This document shows positions 15,952 to 24,041 of a stretch of 41,357 bases of DNA, one piece after another. Made by a program: the position numbers and the translations under genes. The stretch covers positions 1-41,357 of the forward strand of contig CATYZE010000021.1 of assembly GCA_958415525.1 (NCBI GenBank), written 5' to 3'. Source of the DNA: an uncultured Collinsella sp. (GTDB lineage: Bacteria > Actinomycetota > Coriobacteriia > Coriobacteriales > Coriobacteriaceae). The notes beneath the pieces are model-generated. The model was given only the letters and a program-made list of their open reading frames with translations. It was not told where the DNA came from and did not search any database. Each line of letters begins with the position of its first letter. Within the stretch, counting starts at the first letter, position 1.

Positions 15952-17334
15952 ATGGCAGAAGAAGTAACCGCTGCCGTGGAGGAGGAGCGCGAGCTCGCCT
16001 CCCAACCGATTCCCGGCCTGGTGCGTAAGTACACCATCGTCACCGGCCAGGGCATGCTCGCCCAGATCATCATGGTGGTCCTCGAAGGACTCGTGATGGG
16101 TTGGGGCCTGGGTGCCCACGGCCTGGCCTGTGTCTCGATCATCATGTCGGTCGAGTACATCAACCTGGCCTTTGGCAACCTGTTTGGCACCGGCGTGCCC
16201 GCCGTGGTGGGCAACCTTTTGGGTGCCGGCGACATCAAGGGCGCAAGCAAGGCTTTTAGCCAGGGCTTTTGGCTCACCACGATTGTGAGTGTGCTGCTTG
16301 CTGTGGTGATGGCCGTGTTTACCGAGCCCATCTGCGCATTCTTTGGCGCCACGCCCGACATCATGGCCGATACCGTTGCCGGCGTGCGCACCTTCGCCGT
16401 GCTGCTGCCGCTCACGGTCATTGGCCAGATGATCACCGCTGTGATGCGTGTGGATGAGAAGGTCCAGATCCAGGCCAACCTCATGACCGTCTCGGCTATC
16501 GTCGCCATCTGCTGGCTCGCGCTTTCCACGTTTGTACTCAAGTTTGGCGTTATGGGCGCCGGCGTGTACTACGGGCTTTCCATCGGCATCTGGGCCATCG
16601 GTATCTTCTGGTTCATCGGGGGCAAAAAGTCCCAGCTCCAGATTAACCCTGCCGACCTTAAGCTCGACCTCGCCATCTGCGGCCAGATCTTCAAGATCGG
16701 CTTCCCGTTCTTCCTGGTCCAGGGCGCGACCTTTATCTTTAATACCGTTGCCAACTCGCTTTTGGGTTCGCTCGGCGGCGACATGGGCTCGCTCTACATC
16801 GCAGCCTTTGGCGTGATCAACGGCTACATCCTCTACATTACCATGATGGTTGCCCAGTGCTTCTCCTACGGTCTGCAGCCCATCGCTGCCTTCAACGCCG
16901 GCGCAAAGGCTTGGGCACGCCTTAAGGAGACGCTCTCTTGCACGCTTAAGTACCAGGTTGTGACGCTGGCGCTGGTCACCGTCGCGCTCTGGCTTGCCGC
17001 CACCCCGGTGTGCGCCTTCTTTGCCGGCAGCGATCCTGCGCTCGTTGAGGTTGCCGCCAACGCCACGCGTACTGTCATCCTGGCTGTTGCCCTAGGCTAT
17101 CTTGCCATGACCATGTCGATGTATTTCCAGGCGGTCGAGAAGGTGGGTGTCGCCACGTTTACGGGCCTGCTTCGCTATGTGATCTGCTCGGTGCCGCTTA
17201 TGTACCTCCTCGGCAACATGATGGGTGTCGAGGGCGTGTGGATCGCCCTGGTGGTGGCCGATGCCATTACCGGCATCATCTCCATTGCGCTCGCCGCGCA
17301 CGAGTCCAAGCGCCTGAGCAGGCTTCCCGCGTAG
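15952..17334 (+). CDS. MATE-family multidrug/metabolite exporter
   Basis: From ATG 15952, with GGGGAG upstream, the protein has 460 residues. About 12 membrane helices in two similar halves, and stretches such as FGNLFGTGVPAVVGNLLGAG and VINGYILYITMMVAQCFSYG, fit the MATE family of Na+- or H+-coupled exporters. A 30-residue acidic N-terminus comes before helix 1. It follows the amidohydrolase in the same direction with no terminator between, so the two are probably one transcript and may process and export the same compound. A strong terminator follows. The substrate is unknown. An upstream in-frame ATG at 15874 lacks a ribosome site. Confidence 0.87.
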   Translation: MAEEVTAAVEEERELASQPIPGLVRKYTIVTGQGMLAQIIMVVLEGLVMGWGLGAHGLACVSIIMSVEYINLAFGNLFGTGVPAVVGNLLGAGDIKGASKAFSQGFWLTTIVSVLLAVVMAVFTEPICAFFGATPDIMADTVAGVRTFAVLLPLTVIGQMITAVMRVDEKVQIQANLMTVSAIVAICWLALSTFVLKFGVMGAGVYYGLSIGIWAIGIFWFIGGKKSQLQINPADLKLDLAICGQIFKIGFPFFLVQGATFIFNTVANSLLGSLGGDMGSLYIAAFGVINGYILYITMMVAQCFSYGLQPIAAFNAGAKAWARLKETLSCTLKYQVVTLALVTVALWLAATPVCAFFAGSDPALVEVAANATRTVILAVALGYLAMTMSMYFQAVEKVGVATFTGLLRYVICSVPLMYLLGNMMGVEGVWIALVVADAITGIISIALAAHESKRLSRLPA

Positions 17335-17378
17335 CCAACGCGCGCTTGCGACACATGACAGCGACTGTTTAATGCAAG

Positions 17379-17418
17379 CCGCCGCAGATGCTCCCAAGGC
17401 GTCTGCGGCGGTTCTTTG
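17379..17418. terminator. Rho-independent terminator after the MATE gene
   Basis: Ten-base perfect arms CCGCCGCAGA (17379-17388) and TCTGCGGCGG (17402-17411) are followed by TTCTTTG. It separates the MATE gene from the convergent LuxR3 gene and may serve both strands. Confidence 0.85.
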
Positions 17419-17472
17419 CAGCGAGGTTCAAATAGGCAATCTGCCAGCGCTACTTTCAAATTAGAGGCCGGC

Positions 17473-18273
17473 TTATGATTGTTCTCGAACCAATGCCATG
17501 AGGCCCAGGCGGTTTTTGACGCCGAGCTTGTGATAGAGGGCGTTGACATGCTTTTTTACGGTCGACTCCGAGATATAGAGCTCCTCGGCCATTTCGCGGT
17601 TGGTCTTGCCGGCAAGCATCATCTTGAGCACCTCTGCCTCGCGGGGGAGGACTTCGAGCTCGCTGATGAGCGCCTCTAAGGGGTTCTCGCAAGCTTGCTG
17701 TGCGGTGCTCTGCGCAAGGATCCCGTACAGGCGCAGGCTCAGGTGCCGCGCGAGCTGGCGCAGGGCTTCGAGCTCTTCGTCCGAAAAATCTCCCGCTTCT
17801 CGTGCGCGAAACAGCGTGAGCGACCCCAGGGATGTGCCCCCGTGCGCGAGCGTGGCAGTGCAGCCATAGTAGATGCCGAGCGGCTTCATCCACTCCTGAT
17901 AGATGGGCGTTGCGTTGCGGCGCTCGACATCCACGAGGTCCAGGTCGCGATAAACATGCACGTTGTGAACGTCAAAGCTCCAAAGGGTGTAGTCAAAGGC
18001 GGCATAGCGTTCGTAGTAGCTCTCGAGCTGGTCTTCTGTCATGCCACGGGCAACGGGGCTTACGAATTCTGTCTGTCCGTGTGTGCCGGCGCGTGCGATA
18101 TCAAACATCGAGGCCCGGTGCGATATCACCTGATTAACTCTATCAAGAAGCCCGGCTTGAAGCGTGGCGAAGTCGCCGCAGCCATGAATCCATAAGGCGC
18201 ATTCGTTGAGGGCGGACCAGCGGCCCCCGTGGATCTCATCGGGGTTAAAGCGGGTATGCGTGGTATTGGTCAT
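17473..18273 (-). CDS. Soluble LuxR-family regulator with GAF-like sensor domain (LuxR3)
   Basis: The 266-residue protein has no membrane helices. Residues about 20-180 look like a GAF or autoinducer-type sensor fold (LLDRVNQVISHRASMFDIAR, then GSLTLFRAREAGDFSDEELE, a common GAF ending). A LuxR/GerE HTH is at about 198-260 (LPREAEVLKMMLAGKTNREM, then SESTVKKHVNALYHKLGVKN). AAAGGA lies before ATG 18273. It is divergent from agmatine deiminase 2, with 181 bp between starts, which suggests it controls that gene, perhaps by binding a small ligand such as agmatine or a derivative. That ligand is inference. Its architecture differs from LuxR1 and LuxR2. Confidence 0.85.
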   Translation of the reverse strand: MTNTTHTRFNPDEIHGGRWSALNECALWIHGCGDFATLQAGLLDRVNQVISHRASMFDIARAGTHGQTEFVSPVARGMTEDQLESYYERYAAFDYTLWSFDVHNVHVYRDLDLVDVERRNATPIYQEWMKPLGIYYGCTATLAHGGTSLGSLTLFRAREAGDFSDEELEALRQLARHLSLRLYGILAQSTAQQACENPLEALISELEVLPREAEVLKMMLAGKTNREMAEELYISESTVKKHVNALYHKLGVKNRLGLMALVREQS

Positions 18274-18454
18274 GGATGTCCTTTCATGCGGCTTTGTCAG
18301 TATGACACGTCTCGCGCGCCACTAGAACTTTAGGTCAGTGAACGGTGTCCTTTTGGGTGGCGAAAGGGTCCCCTAGGCCCATTGAGAGTGGGCTTCCGGA
18401 GCCGCACAATGGGGCCGTCATCACAAAGGGTCGTCCATATCGTTAGGAGCCAAC

Positions 18455-19576
18455 ATGAAGACCATTTACGAGAGCGAGTCTACGCCAAAGAAGGACGGGT
18501 TCTACATGCCCGGCGAGTACGAGGAGCAGGAGCGCACCTGGATTTTGTGGCCGCATCGTTCGGATGTGTGGCGCTGCGGTGCCAAGCCGGCGCAAAAGGT
18601 CTTTACCGAGATTATTAAGACCGTTGCGCGCTTCCAACCCATCACCGTTGGTGTCAATGCCGAGGATTTCCCTGCGGTGTGCGAGATTTTCGATGGCGTT
18701 GAGAACGTGCGCGTTATCCACATGGAGTACAACGACAGCTGGATTCGCGACCCCGGCCCGGCGTTCCTTGTTAATGACAATGGTGAGGTTGCTCTTTCGC
18801 ACTTCCACTTTAATGCTTACGGCGGTTTCATTGACGGCCTGTATTTCCCGTGGGACAAGGACGCTTCCATTGGCCTGCAGGTGGCACAGCTCGAGCAGGT
18901 TAACCGCTATCGTCCCGAGGATTATATCCTCGAGGGCGGCTCGTTCAACTGTGATGGTCAAGGCACCGTCGTGACCACCGAGATGTGCCTGCTCAACGAG
19001 GACCGCAACCCGCAGTACACCAAGGAGCAGATTGAGGAGAAGCTCTCTGAGTATCTCGGTATCGAGAAGGTTATCTGGATCAAGGACGGTATCGATCCGT
19101 ACGAAACGAACGGTCATGTGGACGACGTCGCATGCTTTAGTGCGCCCGGCGAGGTCTGCTGCATGTGGACCGATGATCCCAACCATAAGTTCTACAAGGA
19201 GTGCCAAGAGGCGTATAAGACGCTTTCCGAGACGACGGATGCCCGTGGCCGCAAGCTCAAGATTCACAAGGTGATTATGCCTGCGACCTCGGTATATATG
19301 ACCGAGGAGGAGGCCAGCACGATTGACCCCGTCGAGGGCGTGCTGCCGCGTACCCCCGAGGATGCTTTCGAGCCGAGCTACCTCAACTTCCTGCCCATCA
19401 ACGGTGCGGTGCTTGTACCGCAGTTCGGCGATCCCAATGACGCCCAGGCGCTCAAGGATATCCAGGCTGCTTATCCGGATCGTGAAGTCATCGGCATCAT
19501 GACGCGCGAGGTCATCTATGGTGGCGGCAACATCCACTGCATCACCCAGCAGCAGCCCAAGGCGCGCTGCAAGTAG
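18455..19576 (+). CDS. aguA: Agmatine deiminase, copy 2
   Basis: This 373-residue protein is of normal family length. Motifs: WPHRSDVW, SWIRDPGPAFLV, HFNAYGG, ILEGGSF, GRGNP-like EDRNPQ, NGHVDDVACF and GGGNIHC with the likely catalytic Cys362. AGGAG precedes ATG. Compared with copy 1 it lacks the acidic insertion, keeps a more standard active-site wall, and has weaker codon bias. It stands alone between LuxR3 and a terminator, without its own PTC or antiporter gene, so it would feed the same PTC at 6312-7385. It acts in the cytoplasm. Which copy is the main agmatine deiminase cannot be told from sequence alone. Confidence 0.92.
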   Translation: MKTIYESESTPKKDGFYMPGEYEEQERTWILWPHRSDVWRCGAKPAQKVFTEIIKTVARFQPITVGVNAEDFPAVCEIFDGVENVRVIHMEYNDSWIRDPGPAFLVNDNGEVALSHFHFNAYGGFIDGLYFPWDKDASIGLQVAQLEQVNRYRPEDYILEGGSFNCDGQGTVVTTEMCLLNEDRNPQYTKEQIEEKLSEYLGIEKVIWIKDGIDPYETNGHVDDVACFSAPGEVCCMWTDDPNHKFYKECQEAYKTLSETTDARGRKLKIHKVIMPATSVYMTEEEASTIDPVEGVLPRTPEDAFEPSYLNFLPINGAVLVPQFGDPNDAQALKDIQAAYPDREVIGIMTREVIYGGGNIHCITQQQPKARCK

Positions 19577-19616
19577 ATGCGGTTGCAGGCACACGGGGTA
19601 GTGTCGATATGACCTG

Positions 19617-19650
19617 GGGCCCGCTGGCGCACACGCTGGCGGGCCCTTTT
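19617..19650 (+). terminator. Rho-independent terminator after agmatine deiminase 2
   Basis: GGGCCCGC (19617-19624) and GCGGGCCC (19639-19646) pair, with inner GCG/CGC and TG bulges, followed by TTTT. It ends the agmatine region. Confidence 0.85.
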
Positions 19651-19714
19651 GCGTGCGGCGGGCAGCGTTGCACGCGGGCACTCGGGTCTAAGCGAGGATA
19701 CCAGGGGCCTTGCT

Positions 19715-19748
19715 TATCGTCGATAGTTGGTCTAGAATCGTCGATAGT
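19715..19748. promoter_or_regulatory. Repeated operator candidate upstream of the AlbA_2-type gene
   Basis: ATCGTCGATAGT occurs at 19716-19727 and 19737-19748, exactly 21 bp (two helical turns) apart. The first is part of the near-perfect palindrome TATCG-T-CGATA. The pair ends 17 bp before the start codon, so a bound protein would block transcription or translation start. Autoregulation by the downstream DNA-binding protein is likely. Confidence 0.65.
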
Positions 19749-19765
19749 CGATGATAGGGGGTAGC

Positions 19766-21316
19766 ATGCAGCTTGTTGAAAGTGAGACCGTGGAGTTCAA
19801 GTGCACATTTACCCCTAAGCTGCTCAAAGCTGTGGTGGCGTTTGCCAATTCGAATGGCGGTACCTTGTATATCGGAATCGACGATTTTGGCAGCATCGTC
19901 GGCGTGGACGATATCGATGCCACCATGCTTCAATGCTCTAATGCAATAACCGATGGCGTGTATCCCGACGTTTCTGAAATCACGACGGTCTCCGCACTGG
20001 ACATCGATGGCGCGGCGTTGGTGAAAATCGAGGTTGAAGCGGGTCCTCACAAGCCGTACTGCCTGCGTTCGAAGGGATTTGTTCCCGCCGGGGTATATCG
20101 GCGCCTGGGTCCTGCCAACGTGCCCATCGAGATGGCCCAGATCCGCTCGATGATCAAGCGCACCGACGGCGATTATTTTGAGACCGCGCGCTCTCATGAA
20201 CAGAGCTTGACGTTTTTTGAAGCCGAGCGGGCCTTTAGGCGCGCGGAGATTACGTTTGACCAAACCTCGCAAAAGAATCTCGGCCTTATCGATGAGCTGG
20301 GCTTTTACACCAATTTGGCACTGCTGGTCTCTGATCAAAACCCCTTTGCAGTCCGCGCTGGCCTCTTCAACGACGATGCGTATACCGAGTTTATCGACCG
20401 TCAGGATGGCGAGGGCTCGATCTTCAGGCAGATAGAGGATATCGAACGGTTCCTCAATATATCGAACGCGACGCGTATGTACTTTGTGCCGGGAAGGCTC
20501 GATCGCATAGATAAGGACGACTATCCCCGCGAGGCTGTTCGAGAGGGAATTCTGAACCTGTTTATCCATCGCGACTACGAATCTTCGGTGGCGTCTCTTA
20601 TCAAGATGAGCCGTACGGCGCTTGAATTTACCAATGCGGGAGGGCCGCAGCACATCAGCGTCGAGGAGGCGCTTGCGGGCGGCTCGGACGCTCGGAATCC
20701 AAAGCTGCAACTGCTCTTTTTGCGTCTGGGGATGGTTGAGGCGTTTGGAACGGGCCTCAAGGGGATCCGTGCGCTCTATGAGGCGGAAGGGTTGGAACCC
20801 GAAGTCTGCGCCTACCCTGCAATGTTTAGGTTGTCGCTGCCCAACGTCAACGCCGTGCGCAATTCCTATCTGACGCCTCGTGGCAATAGCGGTCCCAACT
20901 TGCGTGGGGATTACAGCGATTATGAGCAGCTCGAGCGGGAAGGGGCGCTGCCGCCCGATGTTTCGCAGGCGTTTGCATCCGTGCGAGCGCAGCGAGAGGG
21001 GCACGTGTCGATGAATGGCGACTGCGGCCACGAGGTGCGTGCCAAGCTCGTGGAGGAGCTTGGCTTTGATGTTGCGTGCAAGGCGTCCGCGATGCTACAG
21101 GATGTCTCGGACGAGCGACGTGGTGGATACGCTCGCGCCTTGATTCGCTTTGCCCTTGAGCGGCCCCGCGGTTTTACGCGCCAGGATGCTTCGGACGCTC
21201 TGGGAACTGGGCGCGACGTGACGCTGCGGGTTATCAACGGTTTGCTTGAGGAAGGCGCACTCGTTAAAGAGGGGCGCGCTCGGGCGACGAGATATCGCGC
21301 TGTCGGGCAGGTTTAG
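19766..21316 (+). CDS. AlbA_2/HATPase_c_4-type DNA-binding regulator with C-terminal winged helix
   Basis: From ATG 19766 the protein has 516 residues. The N-terminus (ESETVEFKCTFTPKLLKAVV, then FANSNGGTLYIGIDDFG) is the AlbA_2 (Schlafen/AAA_4-like) domain. The middle, about 250-345, has GHKL/HATPase_c_4 signs as in RecG-like regulators: YPREAVREGILNLFIHRDYE, LEFTNAGGP, ARNPKL and FGTGLKGI. The end has a winged-helix pattern (FTRQDASDALGTGRDVTLRV, INGLLEEGALV). Such proteins are usually annotated as ATP-binding transcriptional regulators or helix-turn-helix proteins. Its promoter has a repeated palindromic site. It is a single-gene unit between the agmatine region and a GNAT gene, and its target beyond itself is unknown. 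Confidence 0.8.
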   Translation: MQLVESETVEFKCTFTPKLLKAVVAFANSNGGTLYIGIDDFGSIVGVDDIDATMLQCSNAITDGVYPDVSEITTVSALDIDGAALVKIEVEAGPHKPYCLRSKGFVPAGVYRRLGPANVPIEMAQIRSMIKRTDGDYFETARSHEQSLTFFEAERAFRRAEITFDQTSQKNLGLIDELGFYTNLALLVSDQNPFAVRAGLFNDDAYTEFIDRQDGEGSIFRQIEDIERFLNISNATRMYFVPGRLDRIDKDDYPREAVREGILNLFIHRDYESSVASLIKMSRTALEFTNAGGPQHISVEEALAGGSDARNPKLQLLFLRLGMVEAFGTGLKGIRALYEAEGLEPEVCAYPAMFRLSLPNVNAVRNSYLTPRGNSGPNLRGDYSDYEQLEREGALPPDVSQAFASVRAQREGHVSMNGDCGHEVRAKLVEELGFDVACKASAMLQDVSDERRGGYARALIRFALERPRGFTRQDASDALGTGRDVTLRVINGLLEEGALVKEGRARATRYRAVGQV

Positions 21317-21398
21317 GGACGGGCGGTCCGGCCCCCTGGGTTATTCCTGGGCAGAGGCCAAGGGCCGGGTGCCCGGCGCACCTTGATTGAAGGGGTAC

Positions 21399-22043
21399 TT
21401 AGAGCGTGCCTCCGTACATATAGACGATAAATCCGTCACCGGTGTCTTGGCTGTGGTCCTCTAGGATGCGCTTCATGTTGAGGTGCTCGTAAAACTGCCA
21501 GTCGGAGTTGCAGTCGCTCATCAGAAAGAATTTGGTGCAGCCTGCCTTGGCGAGCTCGGCGCGCGCAAGGTCGATGAGCTCGCGGCCGAGTCCCTTGCCC
21601 TGCCATTCAGGCACAATGATAATCAAGTTGAGCTGACCCTGGGCATATTCGTTGCCTGTGGCGGCAAAGCGATTCGCTGTGGCCTTTTCGCGGCTGTCTC
21701 CAAAGAGCGAGCCCTCGAGCTTGGCATCGGCGGTCTTTGCCATCTCGGTTGCCTGGGCGAACATCTCGTTATAGCAGGGCTCCCACGTGGGATTGGTGCG
21801 CGGCTTGCCGTCCTCGAAGATGCCGATGCAGCAAGCGGCGATGATGCGGCCTTCAGCTTCGGCAACGAGCGCGATGGGGGAGCGCTGCAGCTGCATGGCG
21901 ATGTTAAAGCGCGCACGGAAATCGGCAGCTTCGACGTCGCCTCGGTTGCGCAGCGTGTTGCACCACAGCTGGTTGTAGATGGCGGCGATGCCGGCCAGGT
22001 CATCGAGCGTGGCGGCACGCAGAGTTACGTTGTCAAGGCTCAT
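21399..22043 (-). CDS. GNAT-family N-acetyltransferase
   Basis: The protein has 214 residues from ATG 22043, with AAGGAG five bases upstream; an ATG at 22058 overlaps that ribosome site and is rejected. The acetyl-CoA-binding motif A is VPEWQGKGLGRELIDLARAE near residues 140-160, followed by the CTKFFLMSDCNSDWQFYEHL stretch typical of motif B. An insert of about 55 residues in the middle (PRTNPTWEPCYNEMFAQATE and on) makes it longer than small GNATs. The acceptor substrate is unknown. It stands alone between two divergently and convergently placed genes, with no operon partner. Confidence 0.85.
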   Translation of the reverse strand: MSLDNVTLRAATLDDLAGIAAIYNQLWCNTLRNRGDVEAADFRARFNIAMQLQRSPIALVAEAEGRIIAACCIGIFEDGKPRTNPTWEPCYNEMFAQATEMAKTADAKLEGSLFGDSREKATANRFAATGNEYAQGQLNLIIIVPEWQGKGLGRELIDLARAELAKAGCTKFFLMSDCNSDWQFYEHLNMKRILEDHSQDTGDGFIVYMYGGTL

Positions 22044-22191
22044 GGAGGCTCCTTCCAAGTTGGGTCAGGCCACTTCTGAGTGTGACATGGCCGCAGGGCG
22101 CCCGCATCAATCATTCGGCAGACGAGCCCCGATACCTCGGGGACGGAGGGCCCTAAGAAGGAATGAGGGCGGATTTTCGGACACCTGCTCG

Positions 22192-22259
22192 ATGAGCGTG
22201 GATAATCTCCCACTTTGAGCGCGAGCATGGGCCAAAAACGGGAGATTATCCACTCTCAT
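22192..22259. repeat. 68-bp near-perfect hairpin element
   Basis: Arms 22192-22211 and 22240-22259 (centre GTGGATAATCTCCC / GGGAGATTATCCAC) match at 19 of 20 positions around 28 bases. It lies in the 397-bp gap between the GNAT and DAHP synthase genes; otherwise the gap holds only the terminator below. Its size and form are like the hairpin at 36136-36202. Confidence 0.75.
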
Positions 22260-22365
22260 TCTGGGTAGTCGTTTAAGAACGTCCCCAACGACTACTCGCC
22301 AGCAACGACAACGCCGTTGTTTTGGCAAAGCCGGCTACCTGGTCGCATTTGAGACAAGGTGACGT

Positions 22366-22401
22366 GAAACGAAAGGGCGCTGACCTTCTGGTCGCGCCCT
22401 T
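22366..22401 (-). terminator. Rho-independent terminator of the DAHP synthase gene
   Basis: On the minus strand AAGGGCGC and GCGCCCTT (22373-22380 with 22394-22401) pair, with inner GACC/GGTC, followed by TTTCGTTTC. It lies 40 bp after the stop codon. Confidence 0.85.
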
Positions 22402-22440
22402 GAAGTTGAACGTCAGATTGTCCAAATGCGGCCAGCGTAA

Positions 22441-23472
22441 CTAAACCCGCTCTGCGATCTCGTGGATGAGGTAGTCGGTCTTTTCCCAGCCCAGGCACGG
22501 GTCGGTGATCGACTTGCCAAAGACGCCGCCATCGACTGGCTGATTGCCATCCTCCAGGTAGGACTCGATCATAAAGCCCTTGACCAGCTTGGAGATGGAC
22601 TCGTTGCGGCGGCAGCTGTCGAGCACCTCCTTGCAAATGCGGTACTGCTCCAGCGGGCGCTTACCTGAGTTGTCGTGGTTGCAGTCGATGACCGCCGCCG
22701 GGTTGGCGTAGCCGGCATGCTCGGTATAGCGCTCGGCCAGGCGCTCCAGGTGCTCGTAGTGGTAGTTGGGGTAGGTGCGACCGTCGAGACCGATGTAGCC
22801 ACGCATGACGGCGTGTGCGAGCGGGTTGCCGTCGCACTCAACCTCCCAGTTGCGGAAGATGAAGCTTTGATGTGCCTGGGCGGCGTAGATGGAGTTAAGC
22901 ATGACGGTGGTGGAACCGGCGGTGGGGTTTTTCATGCCGACGGGCACCGAAATGCCGCTCGACACCAGGCGATGCTCCTGGTTTTCGACCGAGCGCGCGC
23001 CCACGGCAACGTAGCTCAGCAGGTCGACGAGGTACTGGTAGTTGGACGGGTAGAGCATCTCGTCGGCGGTAAAGAAACCGGTCTCCTCGATGACGCGCAG
23101 GTGCATGTGGCGGATGGCCTTGACGCCTTCGAGCAGGTCATCGGGCGCCTCGGGGTCGGGGTTGTGCAGCAGGCCTTTGTAGCCAGTGCCCTTGGTGCGC
23201 GGCTTGTTGGTGTAGACGCGCGGAATGATGATGAGTTTGTCCTTGACCTCTTCGGCGACCTTGGCCAGTCGGTTCATGTACTCAAGCACCGAGTCCTCGC
23301 GGTCGGCAGAGCACGGGCCGATGATGAGCGCTTTGCGTGCGTCCTCGCCGGTAAAGACCTTGGCGACCTCGGCGTCGAATGCCTGCTTTTTGGCGGTGAG
23401 CTCGGCGGAAAGCGGCATTTCCTCGCGGATCTCCATGGGGATCGGCAACCTGCGCTTGAATTCCATGGCCAT
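22441..23472 (-). CDS. aroF: 3-deoxy-7-phosphoheptulonate (DAHP) synthase
   Basis: This 343-residue enzyme joins phosphoenolpyruvate and erythrose 4-phosphate in the first step of the shikimate pathway. Class I (AroF/G/H type) motifs are visible: LIIGPCSADRE, IPRVYTNKPRTKGTGYKGLL, VGMKNPTAGS, VIDCNHDNSGK and the final FGKSITDPCLGW. AAAGGAGG lies before the ATG at 23472. Length is close to the usual 350. No attached ACT or chorismate mutase domain is present. Which aromatic amino acid inhibits it cannot be told. It is a single-gene unit with its own terminator. Which of aroF, aroG or aroH applies is uncertain. Confidence 0.92.
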   Translation of the reverse strand: MAMEFKRRLPIPMEIREEMPLSAELTAKKQAFDAEVAKVFTGEDARKALIIGPCSADREDSVLEYMNRLAKVAEEVKDKLIIIPRVYTNKPRTKGTGYKGLLHNPDPEAPDDLLEGVKAIRHMHLRVIEETGFFTADEMLYPSNYQYLVDLLSYVAVGARSVENQEHRLVSSGISVPVGMKNPTAGSTTVMLNSIYAAQAHQSFIFRNWEVECDGNPLAHAVMRGYIGLDGRTYPNYHYEHLERLAERYTEHAGYANPAAVIDCNHDNSGKRPLEQYRICKEVLDSCRRNESISKLVKGFMIESYLEDGNQPVDGGVFGKSITDPCLGWEKTDYLIHEIAERV

Positions 23473-23570
23473 ATGGGGCCTCCTTTATCAATTAACGGCA
23501 ACAATTGGCGAATTCTCGAATGCTCGGCATTATCCGCTGTCGCACGCTAAAGTGCAAGCGAAACCTGCCG

Positions 23571-23607
23571 AAAAGGGACAGGTTTATTTTGGTCGGTTTT
23601 ATCTGGG
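23571..23607 (+). repeat. 37-bp dispersed intergenic repeat, copy 2
   Basis: This copy matches the minus strand of 4963-4999 at 35 of 37 positions. It lies about 100 bp upstream of the DAHP synthase start, in the region that should hold its promoter, between that gene and the 230-bp inverted-repeat element. Confidence 0.8.
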
Positions 23608-23685
23608 GAAATGTCGGCGCTTGCCGGAAGGGGAGGGCCAGCGTACGGCACGCTGGCGCAAGTTGGATCTTCTGCGGCATGCCCT

Positions 23686-23915
23686 GTGGACAAAAAACGG
23701 CAAATATGAGTACTGTTGCTAGCGCAGTATCATATCGATCTTACAAGATAATAGACATAACAGTAAATATGTTCATTAACGTTGGCACACAGAAGCACGC
23801 TACCGGGCATTTTGATCAATTTGAAGGCATATCTAGGCCGCAAAGAGGTCGTTTGCGGCAGTTTTGGCTGTTACTAAAAAGGTGACAGTACTCATATTTG
23901 CCATTTTTTGCCCAC
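23686..23915. mobile_element. 230-bp element with 31-bp terminal inverted repeats (MITE-like)
   Basis: Terminal arms 23686-23716 and 23885-23915 match at 29 of 31 positions; each contains GGCAAATATGAGTACTGT or its complement. The interior is AT-richer than its neighbours and has no convincing gene. The form fits a non-autonomous miniature element. No target-site duplication was established at the edges, and no matching transposase is in the window. Confidence 0.7.
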
Positions 23916-23976
23916 GGGGCCTTGAGGGAGGCCGTTAATCAGGTCCCGGGGGAGGCGGTTCGAGGGCCGCAGAACA

Positions 23977-24014
23977 AAAAACGGGGGCACAGTTCATTCT
24001 GCGCCCCCGTTTTT
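23977..24014. terminator. Bidirectional hairpin terminator after the ABC exporter genes
   Basis: AAAAACGGGGGC (23977-23988) and GCCCCCGTTTTT (24003-24014) pair perfectly. A-runs and T-runs on both sides make it work on either strand. It lies 28 bp after the end of the ABC operon on the minus strand. Confidence 0.9.
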
Positions 24015-24041
24015 GGGTATTGCGGTTGTTTGCCGCCGGTT

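Noticed and set aside
18320..18340. A 21-bp segment between LuxR3 and agmatine deiminase 2 that begins CACTAGAA and ends CAGTG, as the MarR operator candidate at 28721 does
   Set aside because: Only 15 of 21 bases agree and the inner part is not symmetric; the likeness may be chance and there is no reason for MarR to act here.
22441..23700. T-box or attenuator upstream of DAHP synthase
   Set aside because: No T-box sequence or leader peptide with repeated aromatic codons was seen on the minus strand.
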